From: Methanocorpusculum sp.
GTDB taxonomy: Archaea; Halobacteriota; Methanomicrobia; Methanomicrobiales; Methanocorpusculaceae
DNA: 7,187 nucleotides
Direction: 5' to 3'
NCBI GenBank assembly: GCA_029986975.1
Contig: DALTWR010000045.1
Span: 1 to 7,187, forward strand
A program made the position numbers and the translations under genes. Positions 5,839-7,187 of this stretch are shown in pieces. The notes beneath the pieces were generated by a model that saw only the letters and a program-made list of their open reading frames with translations, was not told the origin of the DNA and did no database searches. Position 1 is the stretch's first letter; every line of letters starts with the position of its first letter.

Positions 5839-7143
5839 TCAAAACAGATACGGCACAATAATCGAAAGCACCAGAAGCATAATAAGAGCCAGAGATATGC
5901 CGCTGCAGAGCCTGAACGCATTTTCTTCCGGCAGCCCCCGCTTTTTGTATGCCGAGCGCAGAATTTCTCTAAGCATCTGCCCGCCGTCAAAAGCGCGAAT
6001 CGGGATGGCATTGAATGTGCCAAGCATAATATTTATCCACGCAGACCAGAAAAGGAAGTGAATCAATCCCCAGAATCCGACAAATGGGGCAGAAAGAATC
6101 GCCGGGTCAGGAGAGTCTGCAGTGATGAAGCTTAAGGTTTCCATTCCAGCAAGCGATTTGAAGGGGAGCACAAGGAAGTAAAGAAACGACGCGCCGGCTT
6201 CTGCAGGTGATGCGGGTTTTGTAAGAGCGGTTAGAGAGTTTATTACTGTCTTCGGCTCAGAAAATGAAATACCCATAAATCCTGCATCAGCGGTGAGCGC
6301 AGAGGATGCAAGTTCCGGCGGAATAGCGGCAAGCGCTATGTCATAGCTGCAGGACTCTCCTTTGTACTCGCCGTTTAAACGGATAACATCACCTGCTTTT
6401 GTACCCTCCATAGCATGAGAAATATCATCCAGACTATATACAGGAACATCATTTACTGCAGTTATGATAGTTCCGGGGATTACGCCTGAATCTTCTGCAG
6501 GAAACCCTTCATAGATGCCGTACACATACGGATGAGCGCCGGGAACAACCATTCCGAGAAGGAGACACATGATGATTAAACATACCGCACCGAAGACGAG
6601 GTTGTTGGTAATTCCTGCAGCAAACATTCTAAGTTTTGTGCCGAGTTTTGCTTTTTCAACATCATCTTCATCCGGCTCAACAAATGCTCCCACTGGTATA
6701 ACAAGCGCTAAAAGACCGGTGGATTTTACTTTGATATTTTCGGCGCGGGATAATATGCCGTGTCCGCCTTCATGGATAATCAACGCGAGAACCAAAGAAA
6801 GCCATACCGCAATAGTTGACGGTACATACTCATTCAGTCCCGGAATAAGAAAGAGGTTCTCCACGGCAACCGGTTCAGGCGGCGAGATGAGTGTCAGCAC
6901 AGCTGATACGAGGAAGAGCAGCGTTAAGATGATTCCTGATAATGCAGTCAGAATAATACCGGCGCTTGCATACGCCATAAGGAGTTTTTTCGGGTGTGCA
7001 AGCTTATCGAAGAAGGCGGTCTTTTCCGTTTTTATCATCAGACATGGACCTGTAAACGCGAAAATGTGCGGCAGGATATTTTTAGTCTTAATCCAGTAGC
7101 AGATGCAGGCATAGACCATTATCGCTATTATTACCGGAATCAT
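5839..7143 (-). CDS. M50 family (site-2-protease type) membrane metalloprotease with PDZ domain
   Basis: This is an intramembrane zinc protease of 434 residues from the ATG at 7143. Hydrophobic segments lie at about 3-18, 54-86 (one or two spans), 111-130, 178-200, 354-381 and 415-434. The zinc motif HEGGH is at 124-128 within a membrane segment. A PDZ-like domain covers about 205-275, with GFPAEDSGVIPGTIITAVND (213-232), the typical start of such domains in this family. The third zinc ligand is probably Asp386 in FNAIPIRAFDGG (377-388), a variant of the usual N-x-x-P-x-x-x-x-D-G motif. Such enzymes cut membrane-bound regulators or clear membrane proteins; the substrate here is unknown. The 5' end is uncertain: no ribosome binding site precedes the ATG and the frame remains open to the window edge, though with no further start codon visible. 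It converges on the winged-helix gene. Confidence 0.9.
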   Translation of the reverse strand: MIPVIIAIMVYACICYWIKTKNILPHIFAFTGPCLMIKTEKTAFFDKLAHPKKLLMAYASAGIILTALSGIILTLLFLVSAVLTLISPPEPVAVENLFLIPGLNEYVPSTIAVWLSLVLALIIHEGGHGILSRAENIKVKSTGLLALVIPVGAFVEPDEDDVEKAKLGTKLRMFAAGITNNLVFGAVCLIIMCLLLGMVVPGAHPYVYGIYEGFPAEDSGVIPGTIITAVNDVPVYSLDDISHAMEGTKAGDVIRLNGEYKGESCSYDIALAAIPPELASSALTADAGFMGISFSEPKTVINSLTALTKPASPAEAGASFLYFLVLPFKSLAGMETLSFITADSPDPAILSAPFVGFWGLIHFLFWSAWINIMLGTFNAIPIRAFDGGQMLREILRSAYKKRGLPEENAFRLCSGISLALIMLLVLSIIVPYLF

Positions 7144-7187
7144 CCAATGAAAGTCACACGCCCTAACAAAGTAGGAAGATATTTGGC

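Noticed and set aside
6569..7099. Plus-strand 176-residue frame opposite the protease gene
   Set aside because: It is antisense to membrane spans and the HEGGH motif of a clear M50 protease and has no supporting signal.
1..7187. CRISPR array, insertion sequence, tRNA or rRNA gene
   Set aside because: No regularly spaced repeats, transposase motifs, terminal repeats or tRNA-like folds were seen on either strand.

Overview
The window is archaeal and most likely from a methanogen of the Methanomicrobiales; Methanocorpusculum is my best guess, from memory of gene content and roughly balanced GC, and is not proven by the sequence. The strongest evidence is a complete GatD-GatE pair, the Glu-tRNA(Gln) amidotransferase found only in archaea. 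The 3' ends with hairpins and U-rich tracts, and the weak or absent ribosome binding sites at some first genes, also fit an archaeon.

Layout. Positions 2-49 hold the last 15 codons of a plus-strand gene whose stop codon lies inside a strong hairpin. Positions 50-227 are a convergent intergenic region with terminator-like structures for both sides. From 5096 down to 228 the minus strand carries a tight four-gene cluster: argH (argininosuccinate lyase), gatD, gatE and a small very basic protein of unknown function. argH/gatD overlap as ATGA and gatD/gatE as TAATG, so translation of these three is probably coupled. The fourth gene follows 62 bases after gatE with its own good ribosome binding site.

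Positions 5097-5269 are a divergent promoter region. The plus-strand gene at 5270-5809 encodes a 179-residue protein with a probable winged-helix domain, so it is a candidate transcription regulator sited directly opposite argH. It converges on a minus-strand gene at 5839-7143 encoding an M50 (site-2-protease type) membrane metalloprotease with a PDZ domain. The two share a short intergenic hairpin that can serve both strands.

How the genes work together. argH completes arginine synthesis. GatDE makes Gln-tRNA(Gln) by amidating mischarged Glu-tRNA(Gln). The basic protein probably binds nucleic acid. The operon is therefore a nitrogen and translation housekeeping block. I see no mobile element, CRISPR array, tRNA or rRNA, and no clear exotic system. 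The least understood parts are the small basic protein and the winged-helix protein.
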